This document shows positions 23,119-34,792 of a stretch of 64,000 nucleotides of DNA, one piece after another. This DNA is from Vigna angularis (taxonomy: Eukaryota > Streptophyta > Magnoliopsida > Fabales > Fabaceae). Position numbers and translations under genes: made by a program. The notes beneath the pieces were generated by a model. That model did no database searches and was not told the DNA's origin. It worked only from the letters and a program-made list of their open reading frames with translations. The stretch's first letter is position 1. The number at the start of each line of letters is the position of its first letter. The stretch covers positions 39,343,630 through 39,407,629 of the forward strand of contig NC_068970.1 in the NCBI RefSeq assembly GCF_016808095.1. Direction: 5' to 3'.

Positions 23119-23306
23119 ACTATAGCAAGAAATTCCTTTTCTGTAGTGGCATAATTCAACTAGGCTTCATTCAAAACTTTGCTCGTAAAATAAATAGTGT
23201 GAAAAACCTTCTCCCTTCGCTGGCCAAGCACAACACCTATAGCATAATCACTAGCATCACACATCAACTCAAAGTTTTGATTCCAATCTGGAGCTACAAT
23301 TACTGG
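23119..23306 (-). pseudogene. Athila-like RNase H, N-terminal half
   Basis: Minus-strand frame VAPDWNQNFELMCDASDYAI and VVLGQRREKVFHTIYFTSK is the start of a gypsy RNase H. A TAG stop at 23160-23162 (a CAG-to-TAG-type change) interrupts NEA*LNYATTEKEF. Its upstream edge is the truncated LTR of E3, where roughly 200 codons of RT are missing. Confidence 0.85.
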
Positions 23307-23983
23307 TGTGGTGTGTGTATGATGCCTCCAAGCTCAGAAGGCCTTCCTACTAAGGAAGGAAGCTAGAGGAGAGTATCTGAATTCGAAATTCAGAGGTGAC
23401 TAAGGGATAGAAGAGGCTAAGCAAACAATTCTGCAGCATTTCATTACATCCAAAAGTGATTTTTACAAGGTATTGGCCCTCTTATTTATAGGTGAAGAGG
23501 AGCCCTTAATCTGACCAAGTTTCCCCCCAAAAATACAATACATTTCGAGCCAAAAAAGCTAGTTGATTGGTGCATGCGTGCCATGCTTCAAAATAGGTCA
23601 GCAAAGACCCATGGGAAACATGTCTCTCGCGCGATTGGGCTTCAGAGGGTTTTGGCTGAGCCAAAACGTGCTCCAGAAGCCATTCTACTGCCTATTTTCA
23701 ATTCGGAAAGCTAGTTTCCAATCCGGAAGTCATCCAGAATTTTGCCTTCTTTTTTTTCTTTTGTTTCCTTTGATCAAAGGTGTTCTTGGCTGGTTAATCA
23801 ATGATCTCCTAGCCTTATTGGACCCTACAAAACACCATAGAAACATATTAGAAGAGAATCCTTATAAGACTTAGAGAAAGAAACTCAGGAAAGCCTTTAC
23901 AAGTTCTTCTTCAACTTCCCTTTCTTAGCCTTAGCTTGAGTTGATACTCCTTTGAATGAAGATCCCTAAATGGGTTTCCATCA
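23307..23983 (-). repeat. E3 3' LTR, truncated
   Basis: Matches 28525-29200 of the other LTR closely. On the minus strand it starts TGATGGAAACCC and is cut at TGTGGTG (23307). Confidence 0.88.
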
Positions 23984-24012
23984 TACCCTCCCTCTTGAAA
24001 AACGATTTGTCC

Positions 24013-25137
24013 TCAAATTGGGAAGATATAAAGAAGTACAACTTTGGTTGATTGCTTTCCTCCTAGATCAAAAATATACCTACAATAAGCATCAAATATA
24101 TCTCCAATGAGTATCAATACAAGAAAGAATTCTTTTATAGGAGTAACTTTAGAATAGGGACTTTCTATATTTTGATTTATAGTTTTAAGAAAATTTGAAA
24201 GTCCTAATTCACTAGTCACTTCTCTTTTATCTTGAGTTTCTTGTATCCTTAAGGGTAACAATAACTCAAGATTTAAATTGTCATATTTTGAAGAGGGTAG
24301 TATAATGAAAATTGGTATGGCAATTAATTTAAAAGAGAAGTTATCATTCAAAGACTTAAAGATAATTGAAGAAGAATTAAAGAATTGGAAACCTTCCCTT
24401 TTTGGTTCCCTTTGAATTGTAGGAGTAGAATTTGCCATCAGTAGCAATTGCTCCTTTTCTGTCTTTTGTTTTTGTCTTCTCTCTTCTTCTTCTTTTCTCT
24501 CTTCTTCTTTTCTTCTCTCATCTTTTGCTCTCTTCTCTTCTTCTCTCTTTCTTTTTTCTTCTTCTATCTTTTCTCTTAATTCCTCTTCTCTCCTTCTAGT
24601 CTCTCTTTTTCTTCTCTTATCCAAGAGTTTCTCAAGTTTTTCTTTAAATTCAATTTCCCTACTAGACAAACCATCTAGACTTTTCATAAATGTTTTTCTC
24701 TCTTGAATGAGGTGTCCCATTAATTCTAGGTCTCTCTTGGCTAAAGGAGGAACAAAATTTCTTCTCATGCAAGCTCTTAGTTCATACCAATCATGAATGG
24801 AAGATTTTCTACCTTTCTTGACACTATATTGCCTATGATTCCACCACTCACTTCCATGTTCTTTTAATCTAGAAAGATACATGTTAAGAGCAAAGGATTC
24901 ACTATCTCTAGCAAGAAAGTGATGTATTTTATCAATTTTTCTTTCCCAAGCTAAGTATGTTAAAGCACTAATGTCTTTACCAAAAAATGGAATATCTTTC
25001 CTAGCTTGGTTGTACCTTTCATCCTTCCTTCTTTCTTTTTGTTCACCTTCATTTTGATTTTTCATGTATTGGGCAAACAAGTTCCTAAGCTCACTCATTT
25101 CTATTTCTCTTTTGGTGATCATGATTTCCTCAGACAT
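24013..25137 (-). CDS. E3 gag-like protein with Lys/Arg/Glu-rich helix
   Basis: An intact 374-residue ORF. An N-terminal charged segment (residues 1-45) not present in E1 precedes PFFGKDISALTYLAWERKID, HGSEWWNHRQY and LRACMRRNFVPP, the gag-capsid-like region. Residues about 170-240 are a dense K/R/E helix. The C-terminus has LILIGDIFDAYCRYIFDLGG, matching E1 and E2. No zinc knuckle or enzyme motifs. It ends 11 bp from the polypurine tract region. It is diverged from the E1 protein yet still open over its full length, which argues for selection on the protein. Role inferred as for E1. Confidence 0.8.
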   Translation of the reverse strand: MSEEIMITKREIEMSELRNLFAQYMKNQNEGEQKERRKDERYNQARKDIPFFGKDISALTYLAWERKIDKIHHFLARDSESFALNMYLSRLKEHGSEWWNHRQYSVKKGRKSSIHDWYELRACMRRNFVPPLAKRDLELMGHLIQERKTFMKSLDGLSSREIEFKEKLEKLLDKRRKRETRRREEELREKIEEEKRKREEEKRAKDERRKEEERKEEEERRQKQKTEKEQLLLMANSTPTIQREPKREGFQFFNSSSIIFKSLNDNFSFKLIAIPIFIILPSSKYDNLNLELLLPLRIQETQDKREVTSELGLSNFLKTINQNIESPYSKVTPIKEFFLVLILIGDIFDAYCRYIFDLGGKQSTKVVLLYIFPI

Positions 25138-28100
25138 CTTTTTAATTTCAAAAGTGGATTCTTAGTTTGAAAAGGTTTAAGATTTTACCTAGAGATAATT
25201 CCCAAGTAAGAGAGGTGAGCCAAAGGACGCTTAAATACCAAGTCTTACCCAGCCAAAATGTCTAAGGTTACTTACTTGACCATTTTCAAAGTAAGATTCA
25301 CTATTGAATTTAAAAATGGACTCAAACAATCAAACTGAAAGATAAAACACCTAGAGTTCTAATTTCGGACTTCTAATAGAACAAAAGCCTAAAGCGTGAA
25401 GATAAAACAAAGGAAATCCTAGGTGAGGCTTGTAGCTTTGGCTAACAAGACACACTCACGTCTACTATCAAAGCAAGCAAAGAAAATTGCCAAGATTGGA
25501 GAGAGCACCAAGGACTCTTCCAAACACACTTGGTCTTAATGGCCTTTTACAAGAAAACAAATGAAAACTAAAAATGGAAACATATTACAAGTTCAAAACT
25601 CAAAAAGAATCAAGCTAAACTACTCTGCTGCTCCATATATGCATCGTGATGGCAACCCATTTAGGGACTTACCATCCAAAGAAGTATCAACTTTACTCTA
25701 AGACCAAGAAAGGGAAGTTGAATAAAGGACTTAATCTTTTCTAAAGTCTTAGAATGTTCTCTTTGCTAAATACTTTTACATTGTTTTTTGTAGAATATTA
25801 ATAAAAGGGAGGAACCATGTCTATGCAACTCAAGAAGGCTGCCACGTAAGAAAACCAAAGAAGCACAAATGGACGGTTGGTGCCCAGCGGCCTCTGCACT
25901 ACGTTCAGCAACTCCATATTCTTCAATTGCTTTGCTGAGTTGACAGCTATAGCTTGCTTCCCAAGCTTCTTCCATCTGTTTTACAGCACGTGAACCTTTA
26001 TAATAACTTGCACAATACGTTTTAGAAGCTCTCCTTCTTCTATAAATAGAGAGCTTCATCACTTGTAAATGTAACTTGAATTGAAGTAAAGAAATCCTGC
26101 CAATTTTCAGCTGTTACTCTCAAGTTCACCTCTGTGCTTTGTTATCTTGCACCTCCTCTAGGTCCTTTCCCTTTTGGAAAGCCTATTGAGTTAGAAATCT
26201 ACCAAAACATTCATCCAAACACCACGAGACAATTTCACAAACACCTTGAGTGCATTCGGACATCCACTGTAATCTTCCATCTGCTGCCATTCTCTACGTC
26301 TTGAAGCATCCTTCTACGCATCATGGAGATGCTTCCATCATACCGTTTTTGGAAATTGGTTCAGCTGCTCCCTTGGTTGCATTGCTTAAAATCTGCTCCT
26401 TTGGTCTTACAGCTCCTTGGACCTACTATGAATAACTGATTGGAAGTCTGCCACGTGTCCAAGATGAAGGTTGTTGTGTTGGAGACTTGGTTCTGTCCAT
26501 AATTGCTTGGAAGGTCTGCCAAGAGTTTTAACTTGATGCACTGCGGCTTTCAGTTCAAAGAAACCTCTGTTGTAGCAGTTTTGAAACACATTTTTGTACA
26601 AACAGCAAGTTCACCATCTGATCAATATTCACCCCTTGTAGATCTGAACTGGATATTGTAGAATATAGTTTATGCACTGGAACAACTTGTATTCAACCCT
26701 TGAGATGCAAACAGATATAGGCTTGATGATCTGCAGGTTTCCTAGCCAAAGGTCTTATGACGTCTGCACAAACGTTGATCAATTGTCCAAGCACTGAACA
26801 CCAGCATAAGGCTGATTATGTTCTGCATTTTATGTTGTTTGAACAACTGAATATCTTCCTTTAAGATTCACAGACCTGCATTGTTATGTTAAATCACAGC
26901 CAGCATATACTCCAGACAAAAATAAACTAGCTAGCACAAGAAAAGGAACAATTTGGTTTAAACAAAGTGTGAAGAGATCTGTTTTGAACACTTTGATAAA
27001 CTGAAATCTGCACCTTTAATTGTCAAAAACTAGTTCAATCAACAAGTTTCAAAATCATTTTGATCATTTAAAATGTTTCTCAAATTAGAAACTGTATAAG
27101 CCAAATTGATAGCACAATTTAATTTGAGAAAATGGATTTTTCAGTGCCAAAATTTTCCTCTCGGCCAAGACTATTTAGCTTTAGGTGCAAACCTCACAAA
27201 CTCTATTTCTGAACTGTTTTAGGATGTTGGCTGAAATTGGAATTCTGCACCAGAAAAGTGGACTGATTTTGGTGGTTTAATACCCAAAACTGTATGGAAG
27301 TGTCTTAAACTCAAACCTAACAATTCAAGAAAGTTTAATTAATGATTTTTAGTGTGTTCAAACTCTGAAATAACTTATAAACTGTTGGCAACTCAAAATC
27401 ATCATCCCACTTCCATTTTAACTCAAAAAGTGATGGTTTAAAAGGCTAATCTGCATATAGGCTAAAATAGGACCAAATGAACAGTGCTAGCAAGTTTCAA
27501 ACATCAATTTAAACTTGTTCAAGCTTTCCAAAAGCATAGAAATAACAAGATTCGAAAATCACCCTTGCTATAGTCAATTTATGCAGCAAATTACACCATT
27601 ATACCACCCAAAATCAATTTTCAAAGAATCAAAAGGTTGGACAAAAATTAAAATGACTCAAGAAGATGTAACTCTACTGAACTAAGCTAGAATTGAGATG
27701 CTTAGCATGACCAAACTCAAATTACACCATTCAAATAAATTGAGCACGGTGAAAAGCCAGAATTCAAAACTGAAACAGTGAATTGCTAAGAATTTTGAGC
27801 AACCAAGCTATGCATATTGCATTTCATTACTTATTCTGGTTTGCCACACCTTAAGACACATTCAACAACACTAAACAATGGTTCACCAAGCTTCAGAATC
27901 AAAGAAAAACCAACTGAAACAAATTTGAAATTTCAAAACCAAATTTGAATTTCTTGAGCATATTTGAAACTAGAATTAGTTTCTAGTGCTTTTGCTTCTA
28001 TCACCAAGGCTAGAACATGTTCTCATTGCCTTATTTAGTTGATTTAAAGCTTTTCCATCACTCTAAGCTTAAGTAAACCGAAAAACACAACAGAACAAAT

Positions 28101-28380
28101 TAATACTGGAACAAACAGAATTAAAACTGCATCAGAATGTGCACATGACTTATGACAAACTTGAAATTGAAACATAAGGCTGAAAATGACTCAAGCAAAG
28201 AAGATTCACCATTTAAAATGAAAGATAAACATGATTAGACAATAGAAACACAACAATAGTGACTGGAAATAGCAAAACAGACTGAAAATTAATTCAAAAC
28301 AAAAGCTAGAAATCTGAAACAAAATGCATAAATGAAATAGAAAATAGAGGAAATAGCTTAGCTCCTTGTGCGTGGATGAC
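25138..28380 (-). other. E3 long non-coding leader
   Basis: No significant ORF. Blocks such as GACTTGGTATTTAAGC and CTCACCTCTCTTACTTGGGA just upstream of the ORF (minus strand, about 25200-25270) match E1 and E2, and an 'AAAGGCCATTA' / 'GAAGAGTCCTTGGTGCTCTC' block near 25505-25560 matches E1/E2 sequence near 16500-16560. Most of the rest is specific to E3. Confidence 0.65.
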
Positions 28381-28397
28381 CTAAGCTCATGATACCA
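28381..28397 (-). promoter_or_regulatory. E3 primer-binding site (tRNA-iMet type)
   Basis: The minus strand reads TGGTATCATGAGCTTAG, 2 nt inside the 5' LTR end, resembling the complement of initiator tRNA-Met. Confidence 0.7.
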
Positions 28398-28399
28398 CT

Positions 28400-29200
28400 T
28401 GATAGAACCCTTTCCTAGCATTAAGCACGCAAGAAGAAGCTCCGAAATAGATGCACAACGGAATGAGATTTGGTGCAGTGAAATAGATGACTAGAAAGGT
28501 GTTTGCTGAAAGTTTGGATGAAGGTGTGGTGTGTGTATGATGCCTCCAAGCTCAGAAGGCCTTCCTACTAAGGAAGGAAGCTAGAGGAGAGTATCTGAGT
28601 TCGAAATTCAAAGGTGACTAAGGGATAGAAGAGGCTGAGCAAACAATTCTGCAGCATTTCATTACATCCAAAAGTGATTTTTACAAGGTATTGGCCCTCT
28701 TATTTATAGGTGAAGAGGAGCCCTTAATCTGACCAAGTTTCCCTCCAAAAATCAAATACATTTCGAGCCAAAAAAGCTAGCTGGTTGATGCATGCGTTCC
28801 ATGCTTCAAAACAGGCACGAAAGACCCATGGGAAACATGCCTCTCGCGCGGCTGGGCTTTAGAGGGTCTTGGTTGGGCCAAAACCTGTTCCGGAAGCCAT
28901 TCTACTGCCTATTTTCAATTTGGAAAGCTGGTTTCCAATCCGGAAGCCATCCAGAATTTTGCCTTCTTTTTGTTCTTTTGTTTCCTTTGATCAAAGGTGT
29001 TCTTGGCTGGTTAATCAATGATCTCCTAGCCTTATTGGACCCTATAAAACAACATATACACATATTAGAAGAGAATCCTTATAAGACTTAGAGAAAGAAA
29101 CTCAAGAAAGCCTTTAAAATTTCTTCTTCAACTTCCCTTTCTTAGCCTTAACTTGAGTTGATTCTCCTTTGAATGAAAATCCCTAAATGGGTTTCCATCA
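28400..29200 (-). repeat. E3 5' LTR, complete
   Basis: On the plus strand it runs TGATAGAACCC ... TTTCCATCA. Its right end abuts host RT sequence at 29201. Confidence 0.85.
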
Positions 29201-29578
29201 TGTCTTCTCCTGGTCTTTTGGATCTACCACAATTTGATTGTATCCTGAGTAACCATCCAGAAAGCAATAAAAAGCTTGTCCAGCCAATCTCTCCAACATT
29301 TGATCCGTGAAAGGAAGAGGAAAGTGATCCTTCCTTGTAGCCTTATTCAACTTTCTATAGTCAATGCACATCCTCCACCCAGTAATTGTCCTAGTAGGTA
29401 TGAGCTCATTCTTTTCATTGTATATAATTTTCATCCCACCTTTCTTTGGTACCACCTGTACTGGGCTTACCCAAGCACTATCAGAAATAGGGTATATAAT
29501 ATCAGCCTCTAGAAGCTTTAGAATTCTTTTCTAACCTCCTCTTTCATCACAGGATTCAGTCTTCTTTATGGTTGGGCG
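29201..29578 (-). pseudogene. Athila-like reverse transcriptase, N-terminal part
   Basis: The minus strand encodes LLEADIIYPISDSAWVSPVQ, VVPKKGG, TGWRMCIDYRKLNKATRKDH, FPLPFTDQMLERLAG and FLDGYSGYNQIVVDPKDQEK, an unmistakable Ty3/gypsy RT fingers/palm region with the first catalytic Asp in FLDGYSG. A stop lies upstream of LLEAD. The remaining palm and thumb are missing because of the deletion at E3. The N-terminal continuation is across E2 at 35641. Confidence 0.9.
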
Positions 29579-29583
29579 CAACT

Positions 29584-30429
29584 TGGTGTAATCCTGCCCG
29601 ACGTAGTCCTTCTTTTGTATTTTTACCTTTCATAGTTAGCTTGTAAGGAGCATGGGTTACTATAAATACCCAGCTTCTCTATTGTAATTGCACTTTTGAG
29701 ATTAATGAGAATTTGATTTTCTGACTTTCAGAAATAATTCTCTCTTGAAAGTCATATGCTAGAGAGTCCAAAGACTCCCTCTAGCCACCTTCCAAGCACC
29801 TTTTGCGTTCTCTCATTTTTCCACGTTAACCATTGTGCTTCTCACTCATCCTCCACGCTGACTCTACACTGCCACCCTCGTGCACGCGTCAGCTCCTCCT
29901 TACATCACCGCTCCAACGCCTCAGCCACGTCTTCAGACCACGCCTCTCATTTCTTTCTCTCGCGCATCCATCCACATCTAAGAGCGTCTCATTCTCGCTC
30001 TCGAGAGCTCCATTGTCTCCAACCACAGATCCGCACTCCATACACGTCTTCGAAGGTATCTTCTCTTTGTTCACCACACTTCCTCATCTTCTTCTAGGGC
30101 TTCCACTCATTTCCACCATTTTCCACCGAATATCATTTTCTCTGCTAGGGTTTCATCATCTGTCATCATTTTATCTGATTTTAGCCGATTAAAATCACTC
30201 TTGATCCGTTCCAAACCTTTTCCACCGTTCAATCTTCATTTTGAACCGATTAATCGGTTCATATTGGGTTTCCTTCCATTTCTAGGGTTTCTATCGAGTT
30301 TAACCCTCTGTTCTTGTTCTTCTTCGAGTTTTTGTCATTTTCCGCTGCGTTCATCTCTAGAGGAAGCCTCGAGGACTCCGAATCGTGTTCGCACAGCTTC
30401 TATCGTCATCTTCTCGGGCGCTCTGTCAT
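29584..30429 (+). repeat. E2 5' LTR
   Basis: Begins TGGTGTAATCCTG, with a TATA-like CTATAAATACC near 29660. Alignment with the 3' LTR continues to about 30429. Confidence 0.88.
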
Positions 30430-33400
30430 TGTTTTTATTTTTGTTTCGTTCATCGTTTCTGTTTTGAGTTTTGTTTCATTTGATTTTGTCTTGATTCTGA
30501 GTTTCTGTTTCGCGTTTCTGTTTCGCGTCTCTGTTGCATTTTCTTCATTTACGTGTTGTTCATCATTTTCCCTTTAATGTCTTGATTTAGTTTTTTCTGA
30601 TATAAGTTGTTGCGAATCTTGTTTGTGTTTCGTGTTTTGAATCTCTTCATATCTGTTTCGGTTTCAAAGTTACGTTTCCTGTGCCTTGAGTCTTATTTCA
30701 TTTTAATTCGGTGAATCTTCTTATTTGAGTCTTTTAAATTTCTAAATCCATTTCTATTTTGTCTATGTCATGTTGCTTTGTTTTAATTGTCAATTAAATC
30801 TGAGTTTAACTGTGATTCAATTGAGTTTTTGCTTTGAGTAAGATCTGTCCATCATCATAAGTAGTGACATTCAATTGAATGAGCTTGATGACAGACTTCA
30901 ACAGCAGTTTTAATGTCATTTCATTTATCTGAAGCTGTCTTGAGTTTTTTGATGCTGACCATTACATGTAATTGTATTGCAATTTTGAAATTCTATGAGC
31001 TGAAAGTTGAATCTGCTTGTGAATAGCAAATGCACACCAATTAAGCTATGAAATGTTGCATTGAGCATGGGTGCAAGATGCTTACAGCAGCATCGGTCTT
31101 TCATTTGGCCAGCTACACCGAACTGATTTTTCTTTGAAGTTTGTGTTAATGTTTTGAGTATGTGTGTTTGTTCTGCTTGGTATTAGCTCATTACTAAGCT
31201 TCTAGTTTATTCATATTCTTAAGTCATTTGCGTTTTGAATTTGGTGTTGTTATAAAAATCAAAGTTTCTGTAATTTTCTTTGTGTTGAATCAATTGTTCA
31301 TGACTCATATCTTGTGAAGTTAAATTGGAATAGACTCAAATTATATGTTGTGAATTGTAGCAAAAGAAAGTGAAAGTATAAAAGCACGAGTTCTTGTGAT
31401 TTGAAAAAGAAAAAGCAATTAGAAAAGAAGTATTGATTGAACCACATAAAGAGCCAAAGTGGCAAGTGCAATTCACAACACAACTTTACTCTTAATGTTT
31501 CGCTCCTTTTTCTGGTTCATCATATAATTGATTGGAGTGAACATTTTAGAGCAATTGGCAATGCATTATTCTATTTCAATTGCAAATCTGTTTGGTCATG
31601 TATGATTCAACTTGAAGTGATTTTTATTGTTTTTAAAATATGTTCTAGTTCTATTCCTTAGGTTCTATTTGTTGTGCTTACTGTGATCAAAAGCTTTGTT
31701 TCTTGCTTGTCTTGGTTGATAACTCTGGTTTTGTCTATCACATGTGTAATCTATTCTGCTGATCTTAATTTGAAGCTTTTAATTGCTTTATTCATCTGAT
31801 CTAGAGTTGTCTTGAGTCAGTTTCTCTGTTGTGCTGTCAGTTTCATTATCTGGTGCTTACATTAGTTGTGGCTATCCTGTATTGTCCATCACTTTGCCTT
31901 AGCCTAGCCATTCTTGTTTGAGAAGCTGTTACACTCTGGTTTCTGGAATCTGAAAGAAGGTTTGTGTGCTTGGTAGCATCTTAGGTGGTGGTGGTCTGAA
32001 AGATTCTCCAGTTTGAACTTCCAAGGGAGAATCTCCCTTCCAAACCTTTTCATTTATGTGCTTTAAATTTCAAAAGAGAAGCCTGAGTGTTGTGAGTTTT
32101 GTAAGGCTAATTTAGCCTAATTTCCTTGGCACTTTGTATGAGAGAATCAATTTTTACATAACTATGTTTTAACTGTTTACTTATGCATTTAAATAGTTGC
32201 AACCGGTTGGAAGTTGGGTCTTGAATTTGATGAAGATTGAGTACATTGGCCTATGAGTGCATATCAGAATTTCAATGTGATGATTTGAGAGCTTAAACAG
32301 CTGAGATTTATTTGTGCAAATTTCCATTCTGTTTAAATTCATTGTGTAATCTTAGCTGAATTTTCTGCATTACATCATATCACTTTTTGTCCATTGGCTT
32401 GATCAGGTTTTGATTAATTTGGAATGATTGTTTAATCAGTTTGGTTTCAGCCTTGAATTACACCCATTTGCATCTGGTTTAATATCCATGTTTATGTGTA
32501 TTTTGCTGGAATTGGTGTAATTTCTGTGTGCAGATTTGAACTGAATCAGTGCAGGGAGAAAGTGTAGAATAGGTGTGTTGTTGTGTGTAGAGTTGATAAA
32601 TATTTGGAGTCAAGAATTTTAAGCAGCAGCAGAATCTCAATAGAGTTTAGAGCAAGCTAGACCAACCATTTAATTAGGGGAGTTCTTTAACTTTCTTACC
32701 TCTGGATTGCTTAACTGTTTCTGTCTTAGTTGGAAATTGATAGCATTGATGGTTGCTCTACTGAATTGGATTGAATTATCTGTGCAGAGTTGCTTTCATT
32801 GGAATTCAATTTGTGTACGAGTTTAATTGAGCAGCAGCAGAATTTCACTAGAAAGTTTGGAAAGCTTGTGCAGCCAAGAGAAAGGGAAGTTCTTACTGCC
32901 CTATATCTTTTTGTGCAATCTGCTTAGCTAAGGGTTTATAAGTGACAGAAATTTTGTGCAATTGATTGTAGGATGAGACTGGCAAGGAGATTCAAGAGAA
33001 TTGATTCCAGCAACAACAAAGTTGAGCAACAAAGCTGAATGAAGTGGACCAAGCCCGTAGCAGACCGTAGCATAACTTTGATTTTTTTTTCTTTGTATTT
33101 GATTTGTTAATCTGATTTGTAATGGGTTTGTGTTAGCCCACTGTTAGCTTTAGCTTTGTTTTATAAAAGGCCTTTTATAAAGTCCAAGTTATTTGGAAGA
33201 GTCCTTGGTGCTCTTTCAAACTCTTGGCAATTTTACTTGCTTTAATTTTAGCATAGCTAGACAGGTGAGTGTGTCTTGTTAGACAAAGCAACAAGCCTCA
33301 CCATAGGAGTAGACTTTAATATTGATTTGCGTTGTGTTTCACGTTTAGGGGTGACTTAGGCTAAAAGGGATTAAATTCTAAGCCTTATCACATTAGAGTC

Positions 33401-33630
33401 CGAGAGTCTAGTCTTTTAATTGTGCTTAATTGTTTGTGATTGTTTGTGAGTTGTGTTCTTTGATTTTAAAGGTGATTTTTGTTTAAAGGGTAACTAGTAC
33501 TAACCTAAGACATTTCTGGCAAGGTAAGACTTGGTACTTAAGAAGTCTTCATGACTCACCTCTCTTACCTGGGACTTGTCTAAGTGTGAATCTTGTATAC
33601 CTTTCACACAAAGAAAACTTTTAAAAACAA
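30430..33630 (+). other. E2 long non-coding leader
   Basis: No coding region. T-rich, with blocks shared with the E1 leader (31895-32050, 32780-32900 and 33090-33630). The last block holds the conserved CTCACCTCTCTTACCTGGGA before the ORF. Confidence 0.7.
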
Positions 33631-34696
33631 AGATGTCTTGTTAAGTTCATATAGGTCTTCTAGGTTAGATAATGTTGAAGAAATGTTTAAACAAGCTAGG
33701 AATCTTCCATCCTTTGGTAAAGACATAGGTGCATTAACATACCTAGCTTGGGAAAAAGAAATTGATAAAATAAATCCTTAGTTTTATGGAGATAGTGAAT
33801 ATTATGTCCTTAGCATATATCTCTCTAAGTTAGAAGAGCATGCAAGTGAGTGGTGGGATGAAAGACAATATCATGTTAGGAAAGGTAGAAAGTCCTCTAT
33901 ACGTGATTGGCATGATTTAAAAGATTGCATGAGAAGAAAGTTTGTGTCTTCAAGCATTAAAAGAAACCTAGAACTAATTAGGGATTGCATTGATGATGGA
34001 AAATTATTTCTTAAGAGTTTAAATGATCATGGGTTTCTTCGTAGAGAATTAGAATTTGGGGCAAGACTTAAAGAGATCAAGGATAAGAAAAGAGAAAGAG
34101 AGATTGAGAGAAAAGAAGAGGAAGAAAGGAAAGAAGAAGAGAAGAGAGAGAGAAGAAAACGAGAAAAGAAAAGAGAGAAGAAGAGAGGAATTAAGAAGAG
34201 AAGAAGAGAGAAGAAGAAGAGAAAAGAAGAAAGAAAAGAAAAAGAGAGAAAAAAAGAAAAGAGAGAGAGGCAAGAAAGAGAGAAGAAAGAAAAGGAGAAA
34301 TTGTTACTGATGACAAATCCTATTCTTTCAAAGACCATGGAACCTAAAAGGGAAGGTTTCCAAATCTTTACTTCTTTTCCAGTAATTGTTTATTTTTCAA
34401 TTTTTAACTTCTCTTTCAAACAAATTGTCATCTCATATTCTATGCAAACTTTTTCAAAATATGACAATTCAAATCTTGAATTATTCTTATCTCTTAGGAA
34501 AGAAATAACTCAAGACAAAAGTGAATTTGGACTTCTAGAAATTCCAAATGTGATAAAACAAAATATTAGAAGTCCTTATTTCCTTGTTTTTATAGAAAAA
34601 TTCCTTCTTGGATTGATATTAATTGAAAATATATTTGATGTTTATTGCAGATTCCTGTTTGATCCAGGAGGAAGAAAACTATATCTAAAGGAATAA
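33631..34696 (+). pseudogene. E2 gag-like protein, disrupted
   Basis: Closely related to the E1 protein (SYRSSRLDNVEEMFKQARNL, PSFGKDIGALTYLAWEKEID, HASEWWDERQY, a longer K/R/E tract, and LGLILIENIFDVYCRFLFD at the end). The ATG context is shifted by a 2-bp difference (TGTTAAG where E1 has TGTTAT), creating an immediate stop. A TAG at 33779-33781 replaces the Trp codon of INPW. From there the frame is open to the TAA at 34694. The charged tract has expanded relative to E1. Confidence 0.85.
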
Positions 34697-34779
34697 GGCC
34701 ACTTCATGGCTTTGCTCCCAAGATTGTGTGGAGCTTCTTCATAAGGCGATGCCAGATTTGAGAACAAATCTTTTTTTTT

Positions 34780-34792
34780 AAGAGGGAGGGTA
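34780..34792 (+). promoter_or_regulatory. E2 polypurine tract
   Basis: AAGAGGGAGGGTA directly precedes the 3' LTR start TGATGTAATCC. Confidence 0.85.

Larger units (their letters stand above)
23307..29200 (-). mobile_element. E3: non-autonomous LTR retrotransposon with a gag-like ORF
   Basis: Minus-oriented. The 5' LTR is 28400-29200, the PBS is 28381-28397, the leader 25138-28380, an intact 374-codon gag-like ORF 24013-25137, the PPT 23984-24002 and the 3' LTR 23307-23983. The 3' LTR lacks its last ~125 bp. The host RT reads ...VDPKDQEKT at 29201 but resumes only in RNase H at 23306, so LTR end, target duplication and about 200 host codons were deleted together. The LTRs are very similar to each other but unlike those of E1/E2, while PPT, LTR start and gag-like protein are shared. 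Confidence 0.88.
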
